Part shown: positions 35,703 to 44,764 of the stretch, piece by piece
Layout: the number at the start of each line of letters is the position of its first letter
Numbering within the stretch: the stretch's first letter is position 1
Source of the DNA: Haloferula rosea
GTDB lineage: Bacteria > Verrucomicrobiota > Verrucomicrobiia > Verrucomicrobiales > Akkermansiaceae
Direction: 5' to 3'
DNA: 64,000 bases
Assembly (NCBI RefSeq): GCF_016595525.1
Contig: NZ_JAENII010000005.1
Location: 62,001 to 126,000 of the forward strand
The notes under the pieces: generated by a model
Seen by the model: only the letters and a program-made list of their open reading frames with translations
Told to the model about the DNA's origin: nothing
Database searches by the model: none
Translations under genes and position numbers: made by a program

Positions 35703-37763
35703 ATGTCGTACTTCGTTTTCCAGTGGCCATGGATGCTCCTCCTTCTGGTGGGGTTGGTTCCGCTGTATTTGCTTGAGCGACGCTCTTCCGTCGAGAAGGA
35801 GGCGGTTCGCTCTGCTCTGGGGGCGGGTCCGGTCGCTGGTTCGGCGATCTCCGCACGCTTGCGCGGGCTGGCCATGGTTTGCCTGGTGCTGGCACTGGCA
35901 AGGCCCGGTTACGCTCCGGTTCGTCAGTCGGTCTCGACCGCCGGGCGTGACGTCGTGTTCGTGCTGGATGTGTCGCGGAGCATGTTGGCGGAGGATGTGC
36001 ATCCATCCCGCCTTGAGAGCGCCAAGCAGGGCATCCGCGATTGCCTTGCCTCGCTCGACTCCGAGCGAGCGGGGTTGGTGGTATACGCCGGCAGCTCGAA
36101 CATCGCTTGTCCTCTGACGAGGGACTCGAAGTTCGTTCGCTTCATGGTTGATCAGGCTCAACCGAGGTCGGTCGACTTCGGTGGAAGCTTTCTCCAGTCT
36201 GCGGTGGAGAAGGTGGTCGATCAGGTGTTCAGTGATGAACGCCGGGGTTTTCAGGACATGATCGTGCTGACCGACGGAGGTGACCATGGACCGGGAATGG
36301 ACAAGGTCGCTGAGCTGCTGAACCAGCATGGGGTCGAGCTGCTGGTCGTGGGTCTGGGCGACGCGGACGTGGCAGCCAGGATTCCTGTGCTGGATGATGA
36401 GGGAAAAGCCGCTTATCTCGAACATGAGGGTGAGGTGGTGAGGACGAAGCTGGAGGATGAGTCGCTTCGTCAATTGTGCGGGTTGGTACGAGGTGGGCAG
36501 TATTTCGGGGCCGGCACTTCGCCGTTTCATCTGGGTGATGTGTATCGTGGTTTCAGTGAAGGGAAACCGACCGAAGGTCGGATCGGAGATGATGATTTCG
36601 TGGTTTACCGAGAGGGCGCCTACTGGCTCATGCCGATCGGATTGATCCTGCTGCTCCTGCCTGAATGGCGGGGCCGGGGTGCGTTGGTCGGAGGCATGGC
36701 CGCACTTCTGCTTTCCACTCCGCAGGTCCGAGGGGATGAAGCCGTTCCAGGAGAGTTTTCCGAAGCGGTCCGGCTCATGGATCTCGGGCGACCGGGCGAG
36801 GCGGTTCCGATCCTCGGAGAACTGGCGGCTCAGGATGGACTGACTCCGAGACAGCTTGGCGTGCTTGCATTCAACCGGGCCTTGGCGCTGACGCTGCAGC
36901 TTGAGAAGGACGCCGGCTTGCCAGCGCGGCAGCGGTTGGAGATGGCGCGGCAGGTGCAGGGAGATTTCCTTGATGCCATTCGGTTGGACCCGGGGCTGCA
37001 GCGGGCGGCCATGCGCTTGGATGAGGCCGCGGTGCTGGTGGCGGGGATCGAAGCCGAGGTCGCCGAGGAGGAACGACAGGATCAAGAGATCCAGGAGGCG
37101 CTGGCAGCATTGATCGAACGACTTGAGAAGCTGCTGGAAGGGCAGCAGAACTTGCTGGCCGATACACGGGCCCAAGGGCCCCCGGCGAGGGGGAGGGGAA
37201 ATGCGGCCGCGGCACCGGTGCCCGCTGATGCAGTGGACCGTGCGCGCCAGGCCAGCTTGCGGCAGAAAAATTTGCGCATCGAGGCGGAATCGATCTCCAA
37301 TGAGCTCAAGGAACTGGAAATCCAGCTGGCGGTTCCCGGAGCTCCCGGGGTGCTCGTACAACCGGTGAAGCTCATGTCGCAGGCGGTGAACGCTCAGCTG
37401 ACCGTCGAGGACGGGCTCCGGGCATGGGAAGCCTGGCCGGCGACCCAACCTTTGCAACGAAGGTGCATTGAACTGATCGAGGAAGTGCTTTCGCTGCTCG
37501 CCAACAGCAGCTCGGATGAGTCCGAGGATGGAGAGTATGAGGACGAGGGCGACTACGAAGACTGGGATGAGTCGGCCGAAGGCGAAGGTGATCCAAGCTC
37601 GATGGCGATGGACGGGGACTTCAGTGCGGGGAACTCGACCCAGCCGCTTCCTCTTCCGAACTTGAGTGCGGAGGAGATTCTGAAGGAGGAGATTGGAAAT
37701 CAGCAGTTTCGTCAGCAGCAGCGGGCGAAGGCGAATGCCGGGGAGGTGAAAAGAGATTGGTGA
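35703..37763 (+). CDS. BatB-BatC fusion: VWA domain plus C-terminal helical repeat domain
   Basis: A 686-residue protein. Residues 1-330 are BatB-like: helices MLLLLVGLVPLYLL and LAMVCLVLALARPG, then a VWA domain with MIDAS motif DVSRSM (89-94), VVYAGSSNIA and MIVLTDGGDH. A further hydrophobic pair (WLMPIGLILLLLPEW and LVGGMAALLLS) crosses the membrane near 315-345. The remaining 340 residues look like BatC: TPR-type helices (ALALTLQLEKDAGLPARQRL), a coiled coil with Gln/Glu runs (LLEGQQNLL), and an acidic low-complexity segment (SSSDESEDGEYEDEGDYED). BatB and BatC are usually separate genes; the fusion is unusual. The start at 35703 is two bases after the batA stop; the longer frame is the upstream gene's shadow. 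Confidence 0.83.
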   Translation: MSYFVFQWPWMLLLLVGLVPLYLLERRSSVEKEAVRSALGAGPVAGSAISARLRGLAMVCLVLALARPGYAPVRQSVSTAGRDVVFVLDVSRSMLAEDVHPSRLESAKQGIRDCLASLDSERAGLVVYAGSSNIACPLTRDSKFVRFMVDQAQPRSVDFGGSFLQSAVEKVVDQVFSDERRGFQDMIVLTDGGDHGPGMDKVAELLNQHGVELLVVGLGDADVAARIPVLDDEGKAAYLEHEGEVVRTKLEDESLRQLCGLVRGGQYFGAGTSPFHLGDVYRGFSEGKPTEGRIGDDDFVVYREGAYWLMPIGLILLLLPEWRGRGALVGGMAALLLSTPQVRGDEAVPGEFSEAVRLMDLGRPGEAVPILGELAAQDGLTPRQLGVLAFNRALALTLQLEKDAGLPARQRLEMARQVQGDFLDAIRLDPGLQRAAMRLDEAAVLVAGIEAEVAEEERQDQEIQEALAALIERLEKLLEGQQNLLADTRAQGPPARGRGNAAAAPVPADAVDRARQASLRQKNLRIEAESISNELKELEIQLAVPGAPGVLVQPVKLMSQAVNAQLTVEDGLRAWEAWPATQPLQRRCIELIEEVLSLLANSSSDESEDGEYEDEGDYEDWDESAEGEGDPSSMAMDGDFSAGNSTQPLPLPNLSAEEILKEEIGNQQFRQQQRAKANAGEVKRDW

Positions 37764-40264
37764 TGAGGGTTCTCTGCATGGTTGCTTTCCTGATCTGCCA
37801 CGCCTTTGCGGACGTGGAGCCTGTCGAACCGGTCATGAAGGTGCTCGGCAAGAGCTGGTTTGTGGGGGAAACGGTGGAGACCTCGTTCCAGCTCCCGGGC
37901 AAGGAGGAGCCCGAAGTCGAGTGGCCGGATGAGGGTGGGGATTTCCAGCTGGTGGATGTGGTGGTGGACTCCCCGGGTGATGATTCGGGCGCCTACCGGG
38001 TGAACATGCTCTGGGTGCCACGGCGGGTCGGCTTGCTGACCATCCCTTCGATCCCGTTCCTGATGGGTGAGGAAGTGGTGCAGTCACCCCAGAAGCAGAT
38101 TGCCATCTCCGAACCGGTTGAAACCGACGAGATGTCACTCAGCCTGAATCCCGAGTGTCGCGAGATCTATGTCGGTCAACCGCTGCGCGTGGACATCGAA
38201 TGGCGGAGCGACCTCCGGCTCGGGGCGCTGCGGGGGCTTCGCTTGCATCCATCCTTCTTCAATGATCCGCGGATTGAAGTCGTGGTCCCCCGGCCAACTT
38301 ATCCGGATGACGAGCAGATCGGCCTGCCGGTCGGTGGACGACGCGTGATCGCCAGGAAAGCACCTGTCGGGGATGAGTCGGGTGGGTCGGAGCGATCCGT
38401 GGGTGTGATTCGGTTTTCCCTCTACCTGCGCTTTTCTGAGTCCGGAACCCTGAGTTTGGAGCCGGCGAAACTTGAATGTGCGAGGGTGCTCGAGAAGTGG
38501 TCGGATTTCACCAACTACGCTTCTTACTTCAACAACAGCCTGTTTGAACTTCCCGGTGACGATGTGCGCTACGAGCGCATCTACTGTCGCTCAGAGGCTC
38601 ACGAGATCAAGGTGCTGCCGCTCCCTGAGGAAGGGCGCTTGGAAAGCTTCAGTGGCTTGTTTGAACCGGTGCGTATCGAGACTGAGGTCCAGCCCACGGC
38701 GGCCGAAGTGGGTCAGGTGATGAGCCTTCGGGTGCGGGTGTTCTCGGATGTGGACGGAGCTTTGTTGGAGATCCCTTCCTTCGGAAGTCAGCGCGGTCTG
38801 CGAAACCATTTCTGGGTGAGTCCTGATACCGCCACGAGATGGCAGGTGGATGGTCGCGAGTTCACGACCCGCTTCCGGGCTCTCACCACAGCGGTGAAGG
38901 CGGTGCCTCCACTGGAGTTCCAGGTCTTTGATCCGCAGTCGGGTCGCTATCGGTTGTTGAATACCGATCCGATTCCAGTGACGATCCGTTCCGGCGAGAA
39001 CGGGGCGCATTTTGATGTGCGTTCGATTCCGGGGGCGGCCAATGTGCTGGTCGCCGAATCCGGCGGGGTCTGGGCGAACAAGCGATCAGGATTGATGAAC
39101 GAGCTATTCGATACGTTGATTTCCATCCTGGTCGGTGGCTTCTGGCTTTGGGTGTTGTTCGGGCCTCTGCTTTTCCTCCTTTTACGCCCCCGGGTCATCG
39201 AGTGGAGAAGGCGATCGCTCGATCCGGCTCATGCCCGCCGGGTTGCGGCCTTGCGGAAGTTCCGGAAGCGGCCCGGTCTGGATATGTTCCGTGAGTATGT
39301 CGCCGAACTTCTCGACCGGGATGGCGAGGCGATGACGGGAGACGAAGTGGTCGGGGTGCTGCGAGGCGGAGGCGCGGATGAAGATTTGGTGGCTGATGTT
39401 TCGTCGGCCTTTGAAGAAGCGGACCTGAAGCGCTACGGCGGTTCGGATGATGCTCCGATGCGTGAACGGGATTGGGTTTCCCTGGCTTCACGGGTGCAGC
39501 GTCAGTTGCTCGTCGGGCTCCTCTTTTTTCTCGCGGTAGGCGGCCTTGGTCAGGTTCATGGTGGGGATTGGGATGATGCGGAAAAGTTGTTTGGTCAGGC
39601 GATTGAGATGCCGGTGGACGGCGATGCCCGGCCTGTTTTTGTCCAGGCGGCGCTGGCCTTTGAGCAATGTGCGAATGGCCATCGGCTTGAGGGATTGGCA
39701 TGGACCAACGCGGGAAACGCGTGGTTCAAGGCGGGGGAGGTCGGACGTGCGATTGCCGCCTACCGGAGGGCCGGGATTCATCGACCCTTCGACGAGGAAC
39801 TGCAGGAGAGCCTGGCGGCTGCGAGGGCGCTGTGTGTGGACGTGGTCCCGCCGGCGCCGGCGCCGGGATGGTTGCGCTGGCCGCTGTCCTGGCCCCTGAG
39901 ATGGCAGCTTGCCACCGTGGCGCTGCTGTGGGTGTGCCTGTGGCTACTTCTGCTGGTGCGACTTCGCTTTCGCTGGAAAGGCATCAAGGTTGCCGGAGTG
40001 ATCTTGTGGTCACTCCTTGGTGTTTTCGGCAGCTCTCTTCTAACAATGGTCATTCTCGATCAGGAGGATGGAGTGATCGTGGTCGAGGAGGTTCAGGGAA
40101 GGAAGGGTCCAGGGTATGGATATCAACCAGCCTACGAAACCGCCCTTCATCAAGGTTTGGAGTTCCGGCGTGGCGGACGGCGTGGTGATTGGGTCGAAGC
40201 GATTCTTCCCGACGGGAGTCATGCGTGGGTTCCGCGCGCATCGGTGGAACTCCTGCCCCGCTAA
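37763..40264 (+). CDS. BatD-like protein fused to TPR and SH3-like domains
   Basis: An 833-residue protein ending the Bat operon. It has a signal peptide (MRVLCMVAFLICHAFA), a BatD periplasmic part (about 17-440) with Ig-like repeats (RVDIEWRSDLRLGALRG, GQVMSLRVRVFSDVDGALL), and a transmembrane helix (ISILVGGFWLWVLFGPLLFLLL, about 452-473). A cytoplasmic part follows. Next come a second membrane segment, TPR-like helices (GLAWTNAGNAWFKAGEVGRAIAAYRRAG, split by short loops), two more hydrophobic helices, and a C-terminal bacterial SH3-like segment (LEFRRGGRRGDWVEAILPDG and HAWVPRASVELLP). In other genomes BatD and BatE (TPR) are separate; here they appear as one chain. It overlaps the previous gene by one base. 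Confidence 0.82.
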   Translation: MRVLCMVAFLICHAFADVEPVEPVMKVLGKSWFVGETVETSFQLPGKEEPEVEWPDEGGDFQLVDVVVDSPGDDSGAYRVNMLWVPRRVGLLTIPSIPFLMGEEVVQSPQKQIAISEPVETDEMSLSLNPECREIYVGQPLRVDIEWRSDLRLGALRGLRLHPSFFNDPRIEVVVPRPTYPDDEQIGLPVGGRRVIARKAPVGDESGGSERSVGVIRFSLYLRFSESGTLSLEPAKLECARVLEKWSDFTNYASYFNNSLFELPGDDVRYERIYCRSEAHEIKVLPLPEEGRLESFSGLFEPVRIETEVQPTAAEVGQVMSLRVRVFSDVDGALLEIPSFGSQRGLRNHFWVSPDTATRWQVDGREFTTRFRALTTAVKAVPPLEFQVFDPQSGRYRLLNTDPIPVTIRSGENGAHFDVRSIPGAANVLVAESGGVWANKRSGLMNELFDTLISILVGGFWLWVLFGPLLFLLLRPRVIEWRRRSLDPAHARRVAALRKFRKRPGLDMFREYVAELLDRDGEAMTGDEVVGVLRGGGADEDLVADVSSAFEEADLKRYGGSDDAPMRERDWVSLASRVQRQLLVGLLFFLAVGGLGQVHGGDWDDAEKLFGQAIEMPVDGDARPVFVQAALAFEQCANGHRLEGLAWTNAGNAWFKAGEVGRAIAAYRRAGIHRPFDEELQESLAAARALCVDVVPPAPAPGWLRWPLSWPLRWQLATVALLWVCLWLLLLVRLRFRWKGIKVAGVILWSLLGVFGSSLLTMVILDQEDGVIVVEEVQGRKGPGYGYQPAYETALHQGLEFRRGGRRGDWVEAILPDGSHAWVPRASVELLPR

Positions 40265-40280
40265 CAGCCGGTGCCGGTCT

Positions 40281-41291
40281 TCAGGATCTGAATTTCAGGC
40301 TGGCGATCGACAGGACGCCGAGCAGCAGGATGCCACCACCGACCAGCGCGGCAATCCAGCCCCGTGAAACGGACGGACCGGCGGCTTGGGGAGGTGATGG
40401 AGTTTCCGTTTGGCTTGGTGCCTCCTCGGAAAGTGATGATGAGCTATCGGGTTTTTTCTCTTCTGGTGCATCCCAGTTCGTGGCGAAGAGCAAGTCGTAG
40501 GCTTTCGTTTCCTGGGTGGAGTCGACCAAGGCATCGCAGGCAGTGCGAAGTCGTTCGTGGGTCGTGACAGAAGCGGGCAGCGGCCCGGTCGTCCGGCCGT
40601 GGCCGAAGACAGGTACGAAAAGGGGGCCCGTAATGGGGCGTCGGTCAGGCCCCATCAGGATCTTGAGGAATGTCGTCTCCGCTGGGTCGTCACGTCGCAC
40701 GCGCTCGATCAGGAATTCTGATGACTCGCCTGCCTCTGTGCGTGCAGCGTTGACCTTGTCCATGGAGGCCTGCAGCAATTCGAGCGCCTGTGCGTCCGCC
40801 GTGTTGTCTCCGGATTCGACAAGACACCATACGGCCGGGGCTCCTCTCATCAGTTCATCGGAAATCCTCTGGCGGACGGGGGAGTGCATGATCCGCTCGA
40901 CCGTGCCCTTGCTTGCTCCAAAGACCCAAGGTGTGGCTCCGTCCCAGCTGGCGGGCGGGTGAAGCATCGCCGCAGGCCAGAATCGGACCTGGCCGATGTG
41001 CGGGATGGCCGATGGGTCTTGGGAATCCGAACTGCTGAGATCGACCATTTCGATGGTCAGGTTCGCAGACGGTGGGCGGGTCGTGATTTCCTTGGATAGC
41101 TTTGGGAGGAAATCCATCAACTCGCCGTCGAGTGGTTCTTGGTGGATGATCTGGAGGTGGAAGGCACTTGCTCCACGAGTTTCCCGGTCAGGCCGGGTTT
41201 GAGGAGAGGTGTCTTCCGACCACAAGGGGCAGGCGAGGAGTCCGACCACGGTCAGGACCGGGCCGCGGATGGAGGTGTGGAGGCATCCCAT
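40281..41291 (-). CDS. signal-anchored protein of unknown function
   Basis: A 336-residue protein. A hydrophobic signal (GPVLTVVGLLACPLWS) starts about ten residues after the ATG at 41291. A large periplasmic region follows, and a C-terminal transmembrane helix (WIAALVGGGILLLGVLSIASL) sits just before the end, preceded by a Ser/Pro/Glu-rich linker (SSSSLSEEAPSQTETPSPP). The middle contains hydrophobic strands (VWCLVESGDNTADA, FLIERVRRDDPAETTFL) that fit an alpha/beta fold, and a CxxxG-like VFGASKGTVE. I recognise no family. The earlier ATG at 41324 would overlap the upstream ACT gene by 20 bases. It is convergent with batD, 16 bases away. Confidence 0.62.
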   Translation of the reverse strand: MGCLHTSIRGPVLTVVGLLACPLWSEDTSPQTRPDRETRGASAFHLQIIHQEPLDGELMDFLPKLSKEITTRPPSANLTIEMVDLSSSDSQDPSAIPHIGQVRFWPAAMLHPPASWDGATPWVFGASKGTVERIMHSPVRQRISDELMRGAPAVWCLVESGDNTADAQALELLQASMDKVNAARTEAGESSEFLIERVRRDDPAETTFLKILMGPDRRPITGPLFVPVFGHGRTTGPLPASVTTHERLRTACDALVDSTQETKAYDLLFATNWDAPEEKKPDSSSSLSEEAPSQTETPSPPQAAGPSVSRGWIAALVGGGILLLGVLSIASLKFRS

Positions 41292-41304
41292 GGCGTTCGA
41301 TGAA

Positions 41305-41712
41305 TCAGGGGTGCTGATCGACAAGCAGGTCTGCCACGGTATCGCGGGCTAGTTCGTTGTCATCCGTCACGAGGCTGACAAGGGACTCACCCTCTTGTCG
41401 GTGGAGGATATGCAGGCTCTTCACGTTGATGCCTGCATCCGAGAACCGGGCGGCGACGCGGGCGAGCGATCCGGGTTCATCCGGGGCGCGGATCAGCAAC
41501 GCATCCTCGGTGACCGGAGCGTAGCCTGCGTCACGGAGAAGTTGCAGTGCTTCGTCATAGCGATCGACCACGATCCGGATGATCCCGAAGTCCTGGCCTT
41601 CCGCCTGATCGGCATCGAGTGAACGAATGTCGACACCGCCATCGCCTAACAGTCTGGTGAGAACGGCCAACTGTCCGGGCTGGTTGGCGAGGGGGAGCAT
41701 GATTTTTTTCAT
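41305..41712 (-). CDS. tandem ACT-domain protein
   Basis: A 135-residue protein with two ACT domains: KIMLPLANQPGQLAVLTRLLGDGGVDIRSLDADQ (first, split around a variable loop) and LIRAPDEPGSLARVAARFSDAGINVKSLHIL (second). The PGxL turns that bind amino-acid effectors are present in both. ACT pairs of this kind are free-standing regulators of amino-acid metabolism or sensory subunits of enzymes. It lies only four bases past the stop of the histidine decarboxylase gene, on the same strand, so the two are probably cotranscribed and it may sense histidine or a related amino acid. That link is inferred from position only. Confidence 0.83.
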   Translation of the reverse strand: MKKIMLPLANQPGQLAVLTRLLGDGGVDIRSLDADQAEGQDFGIIRIVVDRYDEALQLLRDAGYAPVTEDALLIRAPDEPGSLARVAARFSDAGINVKSLHILHRQEGESLVSLVTDDNELARDTVADLLVDQHP

Positions 41713-41716
41713 GGGA

Positions 41717-42892
41717 TCAGGAATGGTTGCGATTCATGTCAGCACAGTAGTCGGTTACAAACCGATCGATGGTTTGTTCTTCGACGTGGGCGAGGCAGAC
41801 AATGTGGGCGATTTCGCGGTCCGGAGCCAGCGACCATCGCTTGATGAGGTCGTGGGAGGGGCGGGGAAACACGACAATGGGGGAGTTCTCATTGCGCCAT
41901 GCCGAGACTCCCCGGGCTTTGAATGCGGCGATGGCGTAGTCGGATATCCGCAGGCTTGCGGTGACCGTGGCCCGGAGGCCGGGCTCACCCAGTTTGCGCA
42001 GGGCATACCACAACATCAGTGGGGCATGGGCATTTCGCGAGCCCGTGATGGTGGTGTCGTTCACTCCGACGTATTCGACGGCCCTTGCAATGCGGTCGAC
42101 ATGTTGGCGCCGTGCCATCGCCATTCCGCATGGAAGCGGGCAGCCAAGCCACTTGTGGCCGCTGACTGAAATACTGTCGATGCCTGCCTTGAAGTTCCAC
42201 GGTGGAGGATTCTCCATGAAGGCGAGACCCATGCCATGAAGTGCCGCGTCGGCGTGGATGTAGCTTCGTGGGATGGCGAGATCCTTGAGGATGTCCTGAA
42301 TGCGGTCGAGGTTGTCGATCGCCCCGGTCATGGTGGTGCCGATATTCGCGAAGATGATCGGTGGCCGGTGCCGGTTGATCTTGAGGGATTCCCGCAGGTC
42401 GTCGTAGTCCATCTCACCATTGTTCTGCGCCTTGAGCATGATGCTCGGCGTATGTTGCAGGCGGAGGATCTTCGGGACGCTGTAGTGGGTGTGCTCGGAG
42501 AAATATACCATTCCCTCGGGGTGGAGTTCCCGGGCAAGGTAGAGACCATACATGTTGCCTTCCGTGCCTCCGGACGTCACGTAACCCCAGTAGTCGTCTT
42601 CATCGGCTCCGGTCATCCAAGCGAAGGCGTCGATGACTTCACGTTCGAAATCGAGCGTGTTCAGTTGGGTGTGGCTGCTTTGAAAGGGGTCGCCGACGTT
42701 GTTGAGTGCGAATGCGAGGAACGGAGCGAGGTCGGAATAGTCAAACTTGAGGTTGGTGGGGTATCCGAGGAACGACTTCGAGGCTTCGGTGAACCGGGAT
42801 TGGGCCTGATCAAGACGCGCGAAGTCGATGCCCTCGCTGAGCATGGAAGGCATACTGCGGCAAGCCTTGTCCGCCCGAGTATTCGTCATCAT
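41717..42892 (-). CDS. hdc: histidine decarboxylase, PLP-dependent type
   Basis: A 391-residue fold-type I decarboxylase that should convert histidine to histamine and CO2. It is close to the enzymes of Morganella and Klebsiella in sequence as I recall them: WGYVTSGGTEGNMYGLYLAREL (split at 102-123), YFSEHTHYSV (130-139) with the His that stacks on PLP, FANIGTTMTGAIDNL, IHADAALHG with Asp215, and SVSGHKWLGCPLPCG with Lys247 as the Schiff-base residue. The TITGSRNAHAPLMLWYAL segment is also typical. No bacteriocin, siderophore or antiporter gene is adjacent, so its role (acid resistance, siderophore precursor or signalling) is open. The start may be 42892 or 42889; two further Met codons follow within 20 residues. 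Confidence 0.9.
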   Translation of the reverse strand: MMTNTRADKACRSMPSMLSEGIDFARLDQAQSRFTEASKSFLGYPTNLKFDYSDLAPFLAFALNNVGDPFQSSHTQLNTLDFEREVIDAFAWMTGADEDDYWGYVTSGGTEGNMYGLYLARELHPEGMVYFSEHTHYSVPKILRLQHTPSIMLKAQNNGEMDYDDLRESLKINRHRPPIIFANIGTTMTGAIDNLDRIQDILKDLAIPRSYIHADAALHGMGLAFMENPPPWNFKAGIDSISVSGHKWLGCPLPCGMAMARRQHVDRIARAVEYVGVNDTTITGSRNAHAPLMLWYALRKLGEPGLRATVTASLRISDYAIAAFKARGVSAWRNENSPIVVFPRPSHDLIKRWSLAPDREIAHIVCLAHVEEQTIDRFVTDYCADMNRNHS

Positions 42893-43041
42893 CGCCCGGT
42901 TGGGGGTGCTGGTTCAAACAAGGGTCGCAGGTGCGAATCGGATGAGTTCATGGGTCGCGCTTTTGCGCGGTGTCCCATGGCATGGCAACTCATAAAGTGG
43001 GGGCGGTTTCCAGGAGAGGATTGATTGGATCGATTCGTCAA

Positions 43042-43404
43042 TCATTCGTCCGGTTTGAGCCTGTTTCTGGTGCGGGCGGGGAGTTCCCGGAAGACGCAAT
43101 CGAAGGAGTGTCCAATGAGCTCGCTCACCAGGGTATCGGGCAGTGTTCCATCAAGGACGAGGGTGTTCCAGTGCTTCTTGTTCATGTGATAGCCCGGGAG
43201 AATGGCCGGATGCTCATCGCGGAGCTCCACCGCTCTCTCTGGATCACATTTCAGGTTCATGCGGACGGGGAATTCATCAGGGCTCATGGTCGCGAACATT
43301 TTCCCTGCGACCTTGTAGACGAGCACTTCGGGGCCGAACGGTGTTTCTTCCGTGGTCTCCGGGAAGCCGAGGAGGGTCTTGTGGATGGCCTCGATGTCGT
43401 TCAT
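43042..43404 (-). CDS. MmcQ/YjbR family protein
   Basis: A 120-residue protein of the YjbR (MmcQ) family, small alpha/beta proteins with a CyaY-like fold that may bind DNA. Family landmarks are LGFPETTEETPFGPEVLVYKV, then the KMFATMSPDEFPVRMNLKCDPE strand region, and GYHMNKKHWNTLVLDGTLPD, with the HWNTV-type signature. The C-terminal helix ELIGHSFDCVFREL is normal. The ATG at 43404 starts the recognisable domain; the frame is open 22 codons further. It is separated by about 180 bases from the pilus-like operon's end, and there is no clear link to it. Confidence 0.87.
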   Translation of the reverse strand: MNDIEAIHKTLLGFPETTEETPFGPEVLVYKVAGKMFATMSPDEFPVRMNLKCDPERAVELRDEHPAILPGYHMNKKHWNTLVLDGTLPDTLVSELIGHSFDCVFRELPARTRNRLKPDE

Positions 43405-43580
43405 GGCCGAGGACCTTCCTGCATCCCGTCCGGGATTGGAAGAACCTTGTCCCACGCGCTCTGGATCCACGTGAGTCGGTCGTTCCTTTCAAGGGACAAT
43501 CCCGGTGGATCGCGGGCGCCAGCGTGCCTGGTCAGGCTGCCAATGAAGCTGAAATTGTCGGAGCCCGTGTTTGGATCTGC

Positions 43581-44081
43581 CTATTGCATGTCCATCGGAG
43601 GAAGCACTCCAATGGACGTGTCATACTCGGGTGGTCCGAGTGGGTCACTGTAGGACTGCTCGGTCACATTGAGTGGTCGGAACTGCTCCGAATGGGTGTC
43701 GACACGGAACTGGAGCTCCATCAAATCGCGGTTGGTCTCAGCCACCTGATTGCGAAGCTCGCGGTTCATCGACACGAGTTCGGCGAGAAGCTGTTCGGTC
43801 TTGGTCGTCGGTGCGGCTTGAGGAGCATGCTGACCTTGTGTGCTTGCCGAGAGGATCGCCCGGGAGTTTGCCAGGGTTCCCTGAAGTGATTGGTTCTCCT
43901 GCTGCAGTCGGGCGATCATCGCCTCCGTATCGCCTGGCTGGGCAAGAGGGGCGATGGATGCAGGAGTCGGGTTTCCAGCCAGCTGGATGATCTGCTGGAC
44001 AGAAGCAAAATGAGTGGTTGCGGCGCCCGCCATGATGGCAAGGGCAGCCCCACAGACGATCGGTACGATGGCAGGTTTCAT
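43581..44081 (-). CDS. unknown exported coiled-coil protein, last gene of the pilus-like operon
   Basis: A 166-residue protein with an N-terminal hydrophobic segment (PAIVPIVCGAALAIMAGAATTHFA), then a helical region with a coiled-coil pattern (about 55-130): AMIARLQQENQSLQGTLANS and LLAELVSMNRELRNQVAETN. The C-terminal tail is proline-containing and polar (YSDPLGPPEYD). It could be anchored or exported, with the coiled coil in the periplasm. No family is recognised. The ATG overlaps the TGA of the preceding gene (four bases), which ties it to the operon. A structural or scaffolding role in the filament machine is plausible but unproven. Confidence 0.6.
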   Translation of the reverse strand: MKPAIVPIVCGAALAIMAGAATTHFASVQQIIQLAGNPTPASIAPLAQPGDTEAMIARLQQENQSLQGTLANSRAILSASTQGQHAPQAAPTTKTEQLLAELVSMNRELRNQVAETNRDLMELQFRVDTHSEQFRPLNVTEQSYSDPLGPPEYDTSIGVLPPMDMQ

Positions 44082-44764
44082 GGGTCGGGTGTGGTGGACG
44101 CTGAATCGGTTGGGACGTGGTGGGGAAGCGAATCGAGAAGCTCGGAAAGGCGACGGGATGCAGAACCGAGTCGGCGGCTCTGTTCGTCGAGTTGGTGAAT
44201 CGAGTCAGCAAGGACCGCTCCGATCGTTTGGGTCTGAGCGTAGCCTTCCGCTGCGTCGAAACCAGGTTCCGAGAGGGCAAAGATGCTTGAGCCATCCGCT
44301 GCGGGCACGAGCACATGGGGCCGGATGGACAAAACGAGTTCACTGCCGTTGGCGAGGAGGACCTTCTCGGAGAGCGGAGGGGCATCCTTGGGGTGTTCGA
44401 GTTCCCAGCCGGATGGTGGCGAAGTCAGAGGTTTGGCGGGGAATGGGGCAACGAGTCGGATCTGCTCTGCTTTGAAGGTGGAGGTGGTGGAACCTCCCTC
44501 GACCTCCACCCGAACTCCTTTGGATTCCTCCGGGTCCGTCTCTGCCGTGGCATTCGTTTCGACCACTTCGGCATCTTCGGGTGCCTGACCGGTCACCAGA
44601 ACCGGTTCCGCTTCCGCGGTGTCCAGCTGGACGTCCTCGACCTCGATGAACTCGCTGTCCTCGAGGAGGGCGCTGAGTACCGGATCACGCTCGGCATCCT
44701 TGGGAGCGATGTCTTGAGCGCTCAGTGCGCCGGCGAGGATGATGTATGGGAAAAGCGATTTCAT
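44078..44764 (-). CDS. unknown exported protein of the pilus-like operon
   Basis: A 228-residue protein with a short signal peptide (MKSLFPYIILAGALSA, cut near QD). The mature N-terminal third is very acidic (LLEDSEFIEVEDVQLDTAEAE, TDPEESKGV) and probably disordered. The middle holds strands typical of a beta domain (KVLLANGSELVLSIRPHVLV), and the C-terminal part is helical (LADSIHQLDEQSRRLGSASR). No family is recognised. It overlaps both neighbours by four bases. It may be a periplasmic subunit that interacts with the membrane-anchored protein encoded just upstream. Confidence 0.6.
   Translation of the reverse strand: MKSLFPYIILAGALSAQDIAPKDAERDPVLSALLEDSEFIEVEDVQLDTAEAEPVLVTGQAPEDAEVVETNATAETDPEESKGVRVEVEGGSTTSTFKAEQIRLVAPFPAKPLTSPPSGWELEHPKDAPPLSEKVLLANGSELVLSIRPHVLVPAADGSSIFALSEPGFDAAEGYAQTQTIGAVLADSIHQLDEQSRRLGSASRRLSELLDSLPHHVPTDSASTTPDP

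Noticed and set aside
34180-36006. 608-codon minus-strand open frame
   Set aside because: It lies opposite batA and its neighbours, with Arg/Pro/Ser-rich composition and no recognisable motif.
43464-43511. GATCCAC/GTGGATC inverted repeat with 34-base spacer
   Set aside because: The spacer is long, there is no T-run, and such 7-mers arise by chance in GC-rich sequence.
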